Source: CAYNFT01 sp964396535
GTDB lineage: Bacteria; Chloroflexota; Dehalococcoidia; Dehalococcoidales; UBA2162
Direction of reading: 5' to 3'
Length of the DNA: 59,750 bases
NCBI GenBank assembly: GCA_964396535.1
Contig: CAYNFT010000001.1
Coordinates: 1-59,750 of the forward strand
Part shown: positions 38,716 to 46,377 of the stretch, piece after piece
Layout: every line of letters starts with the position of its first letter
Numbering within the stretch: the stretch's first letter is position 1
Made by a program: the position numbers and the translations under genes
The notes under the pieces: generated by a model
What the model saw: the letters and a program-made list of their open reading frames with translations, nothing else
Database searches by the model: none
What the model was told of the DNA's origin: nothing

Positions 38716-39144
38716 GTGAAGAAATAGCTTAAAGCCAGAGAGAGAAGGTTTTGTGCAAAGAAGGGCATCAGGATCGCTAGTTTTTAGCGGTAGCTGGTGC
38801 CCTCTTTAAGTTTGATAGGGACAATTTACCAGCAATAACCAGGTATATCTTGGGAAGGATTAGTGGGAAAATAGGCAACGAAAGAAGAACTAAAGAGCTG
38901 GCTCTGCCGGGGGAAACCAGGGTGCTGAGTATAGGCAGCTCATATCAGCTTAAATAGTATCCATACCCCTCCCGTGACTGGAGCCCTGGAGGTAATCGGG
39001 CTTGGCAGCAGGGCCAGCCAAGGAGGTGATGCCTTTGAAGTAATGTAAATGAACTAGTCAAAGACCAAAGTGTACTGGATGATAACGTTGAGAAAAGGCT
39101 GATTAGTATTGATTTTTTACAAAAAGAGAGGAGGTGAAAAGAGA
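38716..39144 (+). promoter_or_regulatory. Long structured leader of unknown class
   Basis: 429 gene-free bases lie between promoter and start codon. A strong hairpin at 38762-38803 has a ten-pair outer stem (AGGGCATCAG with CTGGTGCCCT) and a five-pair inner stem (CGCTA/TAGCG). It is followed by CTCTTTAAGTTT, which could be an attenuator. Further on CCAGGG (about 38920) can pair with CCCTGG (about 38985). I do not recognise T-box, cobalamin, SAM or glycine riboswitch signatures. Confidence 0.4.
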
Positions 39145-40893
39145 ATGAAAAAGAAAGTCATCTGGATGCTGGTGAGCTGTTTGATGGTGTTATCCCTGGT
39201 GATAGCATCCTGTGGTCCGGCGGAAGAAGAGGGGGAAGTAGAGGGGGAAGTAGAGGAAGAAACAGAATTGCTGCCAGAAGCACCGAAGTATGGCGGCATA
39301 TTCACCGCAGCGCAGACCAGTGATACCAGCAACTGGGACGCCGGCACCGGTTTTGACCTGCTGGGCTTCCAGATTTCGATCACGAACGAGCCACTTATGG
39401 CCGGGGACTGGGCAAAGGGACCAGCGGGCACCGGTGAGACCGATTGGCTGTTCGGCTCAGTTGGATATGCAGACATGTCCACTGGTCAGTTGGCAGAGAG
39501 CTACGAGATCCCCGACAATGAGACCCTTATCTTCCATATACGGAAGGGGGTCAAGTGGTGGGACAAGCCGCCGGCCAACGGCCGCGAGCTCACTGCCGAT
39601 GATGTTGTCTGGAATATCCAGACGCAATGGGCTCTTGACACTGGTAACTTCAAGGCTTTTTTCCCGCCGGAAGAGCGGCTGATATCAGTGGAGGCGCTCG
39701 ATAGATATACCGTCAAACTCACGGTTCCGCTGAACACACAGGGGGTCCATTTCTGGGAGGATGGCCAGCGCTGTTACATAATGCTGCCTGAGTTATACCC
39801 AAACCAGAAAGAATGGGAGAATGCCCTGGGTACGGGAGCCTTCATGGTCACGGACTACACTCCTGGCAGTGGGATAGAAATGGAAAGGAATCCCAACTAC
39901 TGGCAGACTGACCCGAGCGGCCCGGGCGAAGGAAATCAATTACCTTATCTTGATGGCCTCAAGTTTCTCATCATACCAGACCTGTCCATGCGGCTGGCGT
40001 CCTTCCGTACGGGAAAGCTCGATATGCTTAGTGTTACCTTGGAGCAATGGGAAGACTTGCAGAGGACTATGAATTACGAGTTCGAGTATATTCACACCTA
40101 CAGCAGCGTCGCCCTGCCGACCGGCAGACAGGACAAAGGCCTGCCTTTCAATGACGTCAGGGTAAGGCAGGCGATGAATCTGGCTGTTGACAAGGTAACC
40201 ATACTGAATGATTACTATAAAGGACAAGGTGAACTTTTGGGCTGGCCGTACTATAACACCCCCGCTTTCTCGGACCTGTATATTCCGCTGGAGGAACTAC
40301 CGCCGAACGTGCAGGAACTGGTCAGAGGCGGAAACCCAGAAAAGGCGAGACAGCTTTTGACTGAGGCAGGGTATCCTAACGGTTTCAAGACAAACATTTA
40401 CTCAAATTCACCCCAAGCTACAGACATCCTATCCATCCTTAAAGCAGATCTATCCAAAGTCGGTATCGACATGGAGATCAGGCAGGTCGAAGGATCGGTG
40501 TACCGCAGCATGGACCGGGGCCGGACGTGGGAGGAGATGTGGTACAAAGGGGCCAAGCAGAATTTCCTGCCCCACTACATGTTCGAGCTTCGTCCCGAAT
40601 CCAACGATTGCGCCTCGTTCTTCGAAAGCTCGAAAGTCAGGGCTGTTTTAGAGACCATCAACAAGTATCTGGCAGTGGATGATCAGGCATGGCGAAGCGC
40701 TCTCAAGGACATCACACCGTACATGCTCGAACAATCCATTGGTATATGGATGCCGGTGGCGTACGGTTATAGCTGCTGGCAGCCATGGCTGAAGAACTAC
40801 TATGGTGCCACTCGTTTGGGCGCTTACCTTCCTTATCATCATACCTATTACAACTGGATCGACGTTGACCTGAAGAAGTCTATGGGATACTAG
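39145..40893 (+). CDS. ABC transporter substrate-binding lipoprotein, family 5
   Basis: 582 residues from the ATG at 39145 (SD AGAGGAGGTG). An in-frame ATG at 39109 would spoil the signal peptide. A lipobox ends SLVIASC, then an acidic Glu-rich linker. The body has family 5 features (DppA/OppA/NikA type): KYGGIFTAAQ, ETLIFHIRKGVKWWDKPP, ADDVVWNIQ, GTGAFMVTDYTPGSGIEMERNPNYW and FNDVRVRQAMNLAVDK. It would capture peptides or other solutes outside the cell. No permease or ATPase gene is adjacent, so it must share a transporter encoded elsewhere or serve as a receptor. UGSC gene pieces lie on both sides. Confidence 0.9.
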   Translation: MKKKVIWMLVSCLMVLSLVIASCGPAEEEGEVEGEVEEETELLPEAPKYGGIFTAAQTSDTSNWDAGTGFDLLGFQISITNEPLMAGDWAKGPAGTGETDWLFGSVGYADMSTGQLAESYEIPDNETLIFHIRKGVKWWDKPPANGRELTADDVVWNIQTQWALDTGNFKAFFPPEERLISVEALDRYTVKLTVPLNTQGVHFWEDGQRCYIMLPELYPNQKEWENALGTGAFMVTDYTPGSGIEMERNPNYWQTDPSGPGEGNQLPYLDGLKFLIIPDLSMRLASFRTGKLDMLSVTLEQWEDLQRTMNYEFEYIHTYSSVALPTGRQDKGLPFNDVRVRQAMNLAVDKVTILNDYYKGQGELLGWPYYNTPAFSDLYIPLEELPPNVQELVRGGNPEKARQLLTEAGYPNGFKTNIYSNSPQATDILSILKADLSKVGIDMEIRQVEGSVYRSMDRGRTWEEMWYKGAKQNFLPHYMFELRPESNDCASFFESSKVRAVLETINKYLAVDDQAWRSALKDITPYMLEQSIGIWMPVAYGYSCWQPWLKNYYGATRLGAYLPYHHTYYNWIDVDLKKSMGY

Positions 40894-41014
40894 GTCGGGC
40901 ATCGTAGAGACAGTCGAATGGGTGTGAAATAAGTCTTGTTGTTAATAAAAGTAGCCGAATGATAGGGTTGACTCGAGAAATTTGAAGCTGCCGGAGGTGA
41001 TTCCGTATACTGAG

Positions 41015-41746
41015 ATGCCCAGGTCTTTCAAGGCACCGGCCCCTGGGACTACAAGCCCAGAACAAATGGCTCTGGTAGCTGCATTAAAGGAAAAGGGTTG
41101 CGATGCAGTAATAAGCGGGAATGGTGACTGAGGAGAGTGCACCCCGCAGGCGACGGGGACGGTTATAATAGCTGAGCAGCTCGGGATTCCCGGTGTAGTA
41201 GTTACTGCGCCGGGTTTTGCGGAACAGGCCCGGCTTACAGGTTACAATAATGCAGTGCCATCCTTGCAAGTTGCCGTGTATCCCGGTGCATTTGATACCC
41301 ATGCGGACGCTGAATTAGCCGAGAATACCACAACAGCCGTTTTTTCTCAGATTGTTGAGTCACTGACTAAACCAATAGAGGTTGCGGAAAAACGTGCTAA
41401 GGTCACGGGGGCTAGAGCTATTGTATTCACAGGTACTTTCGATGAAGTGAACAGGTACTTCTCGGACATGAAGTGGAGTGACGGGCTGCCTATCATTCCG
41501 CCTACTGTAGAAAGGGTTGTGGAATTTCTGAAATATACAGAATACTCCCCCGGTGAGGAAATAGCCGTACTCCCAGTAGCAAATCTGAGAGCAACCCCCT
41601 GGAATATTGCTGTCAATGGGGTGATGGCCGGGTGCCGCCCAGAGTTCATGCCACTACTGATCGCATACGTAAAAGCTATAGGTGATACAGTGAAGGGTCC
41701 AGGGATGTTTTTTGGCAGCACCCCCTTTAAGTTTTTGATTTATTAA
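41015..41746 (+). CDS. UGSC-family selenoprotein with in-frame UGA, probably 5'-truncated
   Basis: The frame is open from 40955 to a TAA at 41744-41746 except for one TGA at 41129-41131. Around it the protein reads DAVISGNGD-[TGA]-GECTP, then IIAEQLGIPGVVV. In UGSC-family proteins exactly this spot is U/C-G-S-C, so the TGA is best read as selenocysteine. Upstream, VIPYTEMPRSFKAPAPG is family-like; downstream, a second part with WSDGLPIIPPTVERV follows. There is no convincing start: ATG 41015, GTG 40997 and TTG 40982 are all poor. The N-terminal part seems to be 2.3 kb upstream. The 3' end runs abruptly into an intergenic repeat (FGSTPFKFLIY), so the gene is probably cut at both ends. Function unknown. 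Confidence 0.7.
41132..41158 (+). promoter_or_regulatory. Candidate bacterial SECIS hairpin
   Basis: Ten bases after the TGA, CCCCG (41142-41146) can pair with CGGGG (41154-41158) around the loop CAGGCGA, placing a G-containing loop 16-22 bases from the UGA. This is the distance range known for bacterial SECIS elements. The stem is only five pairs. Confidence 0.5.
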
Positions 41747-41826
41747 CCCTATCCCCTTTATCCCCTTATTAAGGGGAAGGGGAAGTATTGAATAAGAGGG
41801 ACGAAGTCCCTCTTCAACTCCCCTCT
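41743..41826. repeat. Double-hairpin intergenic repeat truncating the UGSC frame
   Basis: TTAACCCTATCCCC, the hairpin CCCCTTATTAAGGGGAAGGGG, then AGAGGGACGAAGTCCCTCT. The UGSC frame ends in its first bases, and the DUF457-like gene ends at its other edge. Confidence 0.85.
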
Positions 41827-42264
41827 TCACTTTCGCATGTAGACATAGTCCCTGCGAAATCCATTTGCTATTCTGAAGATTAGAAAGTAACCGAGTTGGT
41901 GAGGACGATTAGACACCTGGTCTAAAATCAGATGTACCAAAAAGCTAATAGTGAGCCAGATAGCAAGCGGGATAGTAAAGAAAAAGACACAAATCAACCA
42001 TATAGGGATTAGAAGCTCATAGGAGTGAAGGAATATAAATGTCTTTCTAATTTCCTTCCTCGTGTTCGAACTAGACTGTCCCGCTTTTATTTGCTGACGT
42101 TGGCGCCTTTCCTTATAGAGATAGTAAGCATAGTCAAATATATGGTCGACATCCATCAAAAAGCCAATACTCAGGGTAGAAATTGCTATCGGAGGAGAAC
42201 CAGTGACAGCATAGTTTATCCCTGCTATGCCAGCTGATATCACGAGGTGATTTGAAGGTCTCAA
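41827..42264 (-). CDS. DUF457/YdjM-like membrane protein (putative metal-dependent hydrolase)
   Basis: About 145 residues from a TTG at 42264; the frame extends further up, but that part overlaps tRNA-Cys and is not coding. SIGFLMDVDHIFDYAYY has the DxDH-type motif of the LexA-binding membrane hydrolase family. FLHSYELLIPIW, then HLILDQVSN, give further His and Asp ligands, and three or four helices are visible. The start is uncertain (GTG 42243 also possible), and neither has a strong SD. Function is unproven in this family. Confidence 0.65.
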   Translation of the reverse strand: MRPSNHLVISAGIAGINYAVTGSPPIAISTLSIGFLMDVDHIFDYAYYLYKERRQRQQIKAGQSSSNTRKEIRKTFIFLHSYELLIPIWLICVFFFTIPLAIWLTISFLVHLILDQVSNRPHQLGYFLIFRIANGFRRDYVYMRK

Positions 42265-42302
42265 ATTACTAACCTGCCTTAGGCATTCCACAAATTCACT
42301 GG

Positions 42303-42374
42303 AGGCGACGACCGGATTCGAACCGGTGATAGAGGTTTTGCAGACCCCCGCCTTAACCACTTGGCTACGTCGCC
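42303..42374 (-). tRNA. tRNA-Cys (GCA)
   Basis: On the minus strand GGCGACG opens the acceptor stem and CGTCGCC closes it, with discriminator T and an encoded CCA (42302-42300). The anticodon loop is CTGCAAA with anticodon GCA. The T-loop GGTTCGAATCC is canonical. All four stems form. Confidence 0.95.
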
Positions 42375-42439
42375 TCTTGAGAAGCTATCAAGATTATTAA
42401 TTCTTTTTGATATTTATTATAATGTGGCAATTACGCTGA

Positions 42440-42515
42440 TGCAAGTTAGGGGGAGGGGGGTGTAAATCCCTCTTACAAGAATCTTTTCTCTTTCCCCCTG
42501 TTAAAAGGGGTTAAT
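42440..42515. repeat. Degenerate intergenic repeat
   Basis: GTTAGGGGGAGGGGGGTG, a spoiled second hairpin (GTAAATCCCTCTTAC) and CCCCCTGTTAAAAGGGG are recognisable parts of the family. Confidence 0.6.
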
Positions 42516-42554
42516 TGTTCTACATTGCCAGCAGAGCTGGTATGCAATAATATT

Positions 42555-43145
42555 ATGAGTGATATGATTAAGCATAGTAGACAGGCTGAAGCGAATAAAG
42601 AGGGAAGATGGAGAGGGAAACTTATCCCCATATTAACCCTGCTCCTGGTCATAGCAATCACCGTCGTCCTTTTCTTATACCGGGACAAAGTAGCTGATTT
42701 AGGTAGCTATGGTTATTTGGGAGCCTTCCTTATTAGTCTGACTTGCAGCGCAACTATTGTTCTGCCTATGCCTGGTATGCTGCTAATCTTCGCTTTGGGA
42801 GCCGCTTTCAACCCGGTTCTTGTGGGGTTAGTTGCTGCTTTTGGAGGTACTATAGGGGAGATTACAGGCTACGTGCTCGGCTACAGCGGGCGCAGGATTC
42901 TTCCCAGCGATAATATATATACTAAGGCGGAGAAGTGGCTTAGAGAATGGGGAACTATGGCTGTTTTCATTTTTGCCCTAATTCCTCCCCTTCCCATTGA
43001 TATAGTTGGTATAGCTGCTGGTACCCTGCGCTTTCCTTTATGGAAGTTCTTACTGGCCTGCTTATTTGGCAAGGCACTACTATATACAGGCATGGCATTT
43101 GCTGGTGCTTGGGGTTGGGAAGTCGTGCTGCGGTATTTTGGGTAG
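42555..43145 (+). CDS. VTT-domain (SNARE-associated, DedA-like) membrane protein
   Basis: 196 residues from the ATG at 42555; a TTG at 42525 is in frame, but the extra residues look non-native. One N-terminal helix is followed by the VTT core: SATIVLPMPGMLLIFALGAAFNP, GGTIGEITGYVLGY with its conserved Gly and Glu, then FIFALIPPLPIDIVGIAAGTLRFP. DedA-type proteins are now linked to lipid scrambling or transport. This member is short and unassigned. Confidence 0.85.
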   Translation: MSDMIKHSRQAEANKEGRWRGKLIPILTLLLVIAITVVLFLYRDKVADLGSYGYLGAFLISLTCSATIVLPMPGMLLIFALGAAFNPVLVGLVAAFGGTIGEITGYVLGYSGRRILPSDNIYTKAEKWLREWGTMAVFIFALIPPLPIDIVGIAAGTLRFPLWKFLLACLFGKALLYTGMAFAGAWGWEVVLRYFG

Positions 43146-43221
43146 CTAAAATGTGCCTATCTTTTTTACTCTGCCAACGTTATAATATAGTGAAGCCAGG
43201 AAGATAAACGGGAGACTGTTG

Positions 43222-44343
43222 ATGAAAAAGATTAAGGTGATAACAGGGATTTTGCTGGTGGTCGCTCTGCTGGGAACTGTTTCCTGCGGCGCAGCTAAGG
43301 AAGCTGAGGAAGAGTATGCTGAAGGAGGCAAAGCTACAGCACCGGAGATAGATTGGGAGATAGGAGAAGAAGAAGTGGTGGTAGGAGAGTCTTCGACCAG
43401 GGATACTCTTGGGCTGGATTCAGACGAGCAGTGGGCTACCGAGCGGATGATAGTCCGCACTGGGAGCATGGTGGTGGTAGTAGAGAATGTTCCTGTTGCT
43501 ATAGACCAGATTACCTGGATGGCGGGAAGCTTTGATGGATACGTTGTCTCTTCAAGGGTATGGAAGGAAGGAGAGAGACTGGTTGGCACTATTGCCATTC
43601 GTGTGCTTGCTGAGCATTTTGATGATGCCATGAGGGCGCTGCGTGACCTGGCAGTTGATGTAACCTCTGAGAGTGCCTCAAGCAGGGATGTGACTGAGGA
43701 GTATGTTGACCTCAGCGCCAAGCTGGAGAACCTTGAAGCAACCGAAAAACAGTTGCTGGTTATCATGGAGAAGGCGGAAACTGTGGAGGACATACTTGAT
43801 GTTCAGCGTGAGCTCTCAAGAGTAAGAGGTGAAATCGAGCAGACGAAGGCTCGCATGCAATACCTGGAACAAACCTCTGCTACCTCACTCATTGAGGTGC
43901 ATCTGGAGCAGTCCAAGCTTGATATCGAATTCACTGCTGACAAGAGAAGGGGGCTAAAGGAAGGCGAGAAGATACAGTTTACTGTCCGCCAAGTTACGGG
44001 CGGTTTTGCTCCTTATAGCTACGAGTGGGACTTCGGGGACGGAGACATCAGCACAGATGAGGCTCCAACCCACGCCTATAAGGCTGATGGAAGCTACACC
44101 GTCTCCCTCACGGTAACCGATGACCGGGGTAACACGGAAACTGAAACCAGAACTGAATATATCACCGTAATCCCCGGCTGGAGCGCTGGCAGCATCGCCA
44201 GCAGTGCCTGGAATGGCCTGGTCACCTTTGGCCATGTGCTGGGTAATGTATTCATCTGGATTGGTATTCTCAGCCCTATCTGGATAGTTGTTGGTGGCGT
44301 AATCTACTGGTGGCGTTGCCGCCGGAGGAAACAAGCTCAGTAG
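43222..44343 (+). CDS. DUF4349 lipoprotein with inserted PKD domain
   Basis: 373 residues; ATG 43222 is seven bases after GGAG, better than the TTG at 43219. A lipobox ends GTVSC. An acidic linker leads to the DUF4349 core (ERMIVRTGSMVVVVENVPVAIDQI, then DVTEEYVDLSAKLENLEATEKQLL with a coiled coil at about 170-215). Then a PKD domain (YSYEWDFGDGDISTDEAPTHAYKADGSYTVSLTVTD, about 245-315). A C-terminal membrane helix and RRRK end the protein. The PKD sits between the DUF4349 coiled coil and its usual membrane helix. Surface-anchored at both ends; function unknown. Confidence 0.85.
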   Translation: MKKIKVITGILLVVALLGTVSCGAAKEAEEEYAEGGKATAPEIDWEIGEEEVVVGESSTRDTLGLDSDEQWATERMIVRTGSMVVVVENVPVAIDQITWMAGSFDGYVVSSRVWKEGERLVGTIAIRVLAEHFDDAMRALRDLAVDVTSESASSRDVTEEYVDLSAKLENLEATEKQLLVIMEKAETVEDILDVQRELSRVRGEIEQTKARMQYLEQTSATSLIEVHLEQSKLDIEFTADKRRGLKEGEKIQFTVRQVTGGFAPYSYEWDFGDGDISTDEAPTHAYKADGSYTVSLTVTDDRGNTETETRTEYITVIPGWSAGSIASSAWNGLVTFGHVLGNVFIWIGILSPIWIVVGGVIYWWRCRRRKQAQ

Positions 44344-44483
44344 CTTAACCACAGTAGAATCTGCATATGACAAAGCAATAGGTCAGTGAAAAGGTATCTA
44401 TTGCTCACTGTATCCTTTTCGCTGGCGATTCACAGCCAAGCCCAGAAGAAAGATTGTCAATTCACCTGGTATAAGGGGCCTGA

Positions 44484-44678
44484 CTATTCGTATTCGCTGC
44501 GAGAAAGAACAGCAGCAATACAGGCCAGAAGCAAGACAATACCCAGCGTCAGCCAGAATATCGGGGTAAACGCTGCGGGAAGCTCAGCGAGTAATGCTAC
44601 TGCTTCTGTGGCCGTGATAATACCCATCACTGCGCACAGACTGCCAAGGACACCCAAGACCCAAGCCGCTATCGTCAT
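44484..44678 (-). CDS. Small two-helix membrane protein
   Basis: 64 residues, almost entirely two hydrophobic helices, with SRSEYE at the end. AAAGGAGGGC lies at SD distance from the ATG. No family recognised. Confidence 0.6.
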   Translation of the reverse strand: MTIAAWVLGVLGSLCAVMGIITATEAVALLAELPAAFTPIFWLTLGIVLLLACIAAVLSRSEYE

Positions 44679-44768
44679 GATAGACTGCCCTCCTTTGTTA
44701 AGTTTGACTTTATTTTAATCATAAACTGCTATATAATCAATGCGCATTCAAGGGAATTATATAAAGCT

Positions 44769-45248
44769 ATGGGTAGCTTAGAGCAGGATATAGGCGATTT
44801 GCTTCGTCAGAAGGGACTGACTCTGGGGGTAGTTGAGTCGGCTACCGGAGGGCTAATTTCTCACCGCATAACCAACGCCCCAGGTAGCTCAGACTACTAC
44901 AAGGGGTCGGTTACTGCCTACAGCAATGAAGCCAAGATTAAGGTGGTTGGGGTGAAAGAGGAGACCATCAACAAACATGGTGCTGTGAGTCCCCAGGTGG
45001 TTGAGGAGATGGCACAGGGTGGTAAAAAAGTATTAGTTGTAGATGTTTGTTTGGCTGATACCGGTATTGCTGGACCTGGAGGAGCTACCCCGGGGAAGCC
45101 GGTGGGACTATTCTATATAGGATTATCACACCGGGCCAGAACCTATAGCCAGAAACGCATTTTTGGGCGTGAACGGGAGCAAAACAAGCAAGATGCTGCT
45201 GAGGCAGCTTTGGGCATGCTAAAAGAATACCTGGTGCGCTTGAAGTAG
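44769..45248 (+). CDS. CinA C-terminal domain protein (NMN deamidase-like)
   Basis: 159 residues. GVVESATGGLISHRITNAPGSSDYYKGSVTAYSNEAKI is the core motif of the CinA-C/PncC family, which deamidates nicotinamide mononucleotide for NAD salvage. ADTGIAGPGGATPGKPVGLFYIGL follows. The N-terminal molybdopterin-binding-like half of full CinA is absent, as in stand-alone PncC. Confidence 0.9.
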   Translation: MGSLEQDIGDLLRQKGLTLGVVESATGGLISHRITNAPGSSDYYKGSVTAYSNEAKIKVVGVKEETINKHGAVSPQVVEEMAQGGKKVLVVDVCLADTGIAGPGGATPGKPVGLFYIGLSHRARTYSQKRIFGREREQNKQDAAEAALGMLKEYLVRLK

Positions 45249-45384
45249 GTTTTATATATCAGGTGCTGTTTTAAAAGTACTCATTCCGCTAGATAATCAT
45301 TTACTGTCTTGTAACCCAGCCAACAAAGAATTAGTATATCAGTATCAAAGTTTTTGAAATTTGCGTAATAGGAGGGCTGCGCTC

Positions 45385-45828
45385 ATGGATTTTATGGAAG
45401 GATGTCCAACCTGCGAGAATTGGGGTCAAGAGCGTCCAAATAAAATTATAGAAAATGAACTGGCCAGAGCATCATTTTCCGACTCATTTAGAGAAGGGCA
45501 CTGTATAGTTACCGTAAAAAGACACATGATATCCCCATCTTCATTGACGGCAGACGAACATGTTGCAGTTTTTGACCTGATTACCAAAGTATCAAAAGCT
45601 CTGGAGAAGAAGTACAACGCCAGAAAGACGTACCTGTTGGTGATTGGTGATAGCGATAAGTTCCAGCACCTTCATTTCCATTTAATACCAAAACACAGAA
45701 ACCTACCTTCAATGGGAGTTTACTGTTTCCAGAAGATGTTCGAGGTTGAACCCAATAGAACGACTCCTGACTCTGAGAAAAAAGCAATAGCAGCTGAACT
45801 TAAGGGGATGATAGAAAATATTTCGTGA
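45385..45828 (+). CDS. HIT family protein
   Basis: 147 residues from the ATG at 45385, preceded by AGGAGGGC. An in-frame start at 45361 lies before this SD. The histidine triad is HLHFHLIPKH (HxHxHxxxK), close to the H-x-H-x-H-x-x motif. CPTCENWGQ near the start offers a CxxC as in zinc-containing HIT proteins. It would be a nucleotide-binding hydrolase or transferase; the substrate is unknown. Confidence 0.88.
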   Translation: MDFMEGCPTCENWGQERPNKIIENELARASFSDSFREGHCIVTVKRHMISPSSLTADEHVAVFDLITKVSKALEKKYNARKTYLLVIGDSDKFQHLHFHLIPKHRNLPSMGVYCFQKMFEVEPNRTTPDSEKKAIAAELKGMIENIS

Positions 45829-45875
45829 TAAATTGACTTTGTTATAAGGCATCTTCGTTACCAAGCATTAAAGTA

Positions 45876-45965
45876 GGGGGAGTTCAAGAGGGGGCAAAGC
45901 CCCCTCTTGCAAAAACCTTCCCCCTCTCCTTTGAAGGAGAGGGGGAAACAGGGGGTGAGGTAGAT
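45876..45965. repeat. Double-hairpin intergenic repeat before the Nudix gene
   Basis: AGAGGGGGCAAAGCCCCCTCT hairpin, CCCCCTCTCCTTTGAAGGAGAGGGGG hairpin core (arms CCCCCTCTCC / GGAGAGGGGG) and the tail GGGGGTGAGG at 45951-45960. The tail is the only SD candidate for the next gene. Confidence 0.88.
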
Positions 45966-45972
45966 AAGGGAC

Positions 45973-46377
45973 TTGCAGGAAAAACAGGTTGTTACCTGCT
46001 TCCTTGAATCTGCCGGCGAGGTACTTCTCCTGCGCCGCAGTGAGCAGGTTGGTAGCTATCAGGGAAGATGGGCAGGCGTTAGTGGCTATATTGAGACAAC
46101 TCCCGATGAGCAGGCCCTGGTGGAGATAGCCGAGGAAACCAGTCTGAGCGGGCAGGACATTAAACTGATAAGAAAGGGCAAACCTTTACCGGTTGAGGAT
46201 GAAAAACTGGGCACCAGGTGGGTGGTTCACCCTTTTCTTTTCCATATCAGAGACCGGAATAAGGTCAAGATTGACTGGGAGCACAAAGAGACACGCTGGA
46301 TAAACCCCAGGGATATAGATAACTACCAGACTGTGCCTATGCTCAAGGAAACACTGGCCCGGGTGTATGAGAGCTAG
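45973..46377 (+). CDS. Divergent Nudix-domain protein
   Basis: 134 residues starting at TTG 45973. VVTCFLESAGEVLLLRRSEQVGSYQGRWAGVSGYIE is the Nudix fold opening. The Nudix box is altered: GYIETTPDEQALVEIAEETSL keeps EE but lacks the usual REL Arg and the glutamate spacing. Its 3' end overlaps the convergent eIF2B-like gene by four bases. In archaea Nudix domains occur fused to this same eIF2B/ribose-1,5-bisphosphate isomerase family, so a joint role in nucleotide-derived sugar phosphate metabolism is possible (inference). Confidence 0.8.
   Translation: MQEKQVVTCFLESAGEVLLLRRSEQVGSYQGRWAGVSGYIETTPDEQALVEIAEETSLSGQDIKLIRKGKPLPVEDEKLGTRWVVHPFLFHIRDRNKVKIDWEHKETRWINPRDIDNYQTVPMLKETLARVYES

Noticed and set aside
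41827..42360. Full-length minus frame starting inside the tRNA-Cys gene
   Set aside because: The first codons are the antisense-free tRNA sequence itself; the protein-like part begins after it, so the start was moved to 42264.
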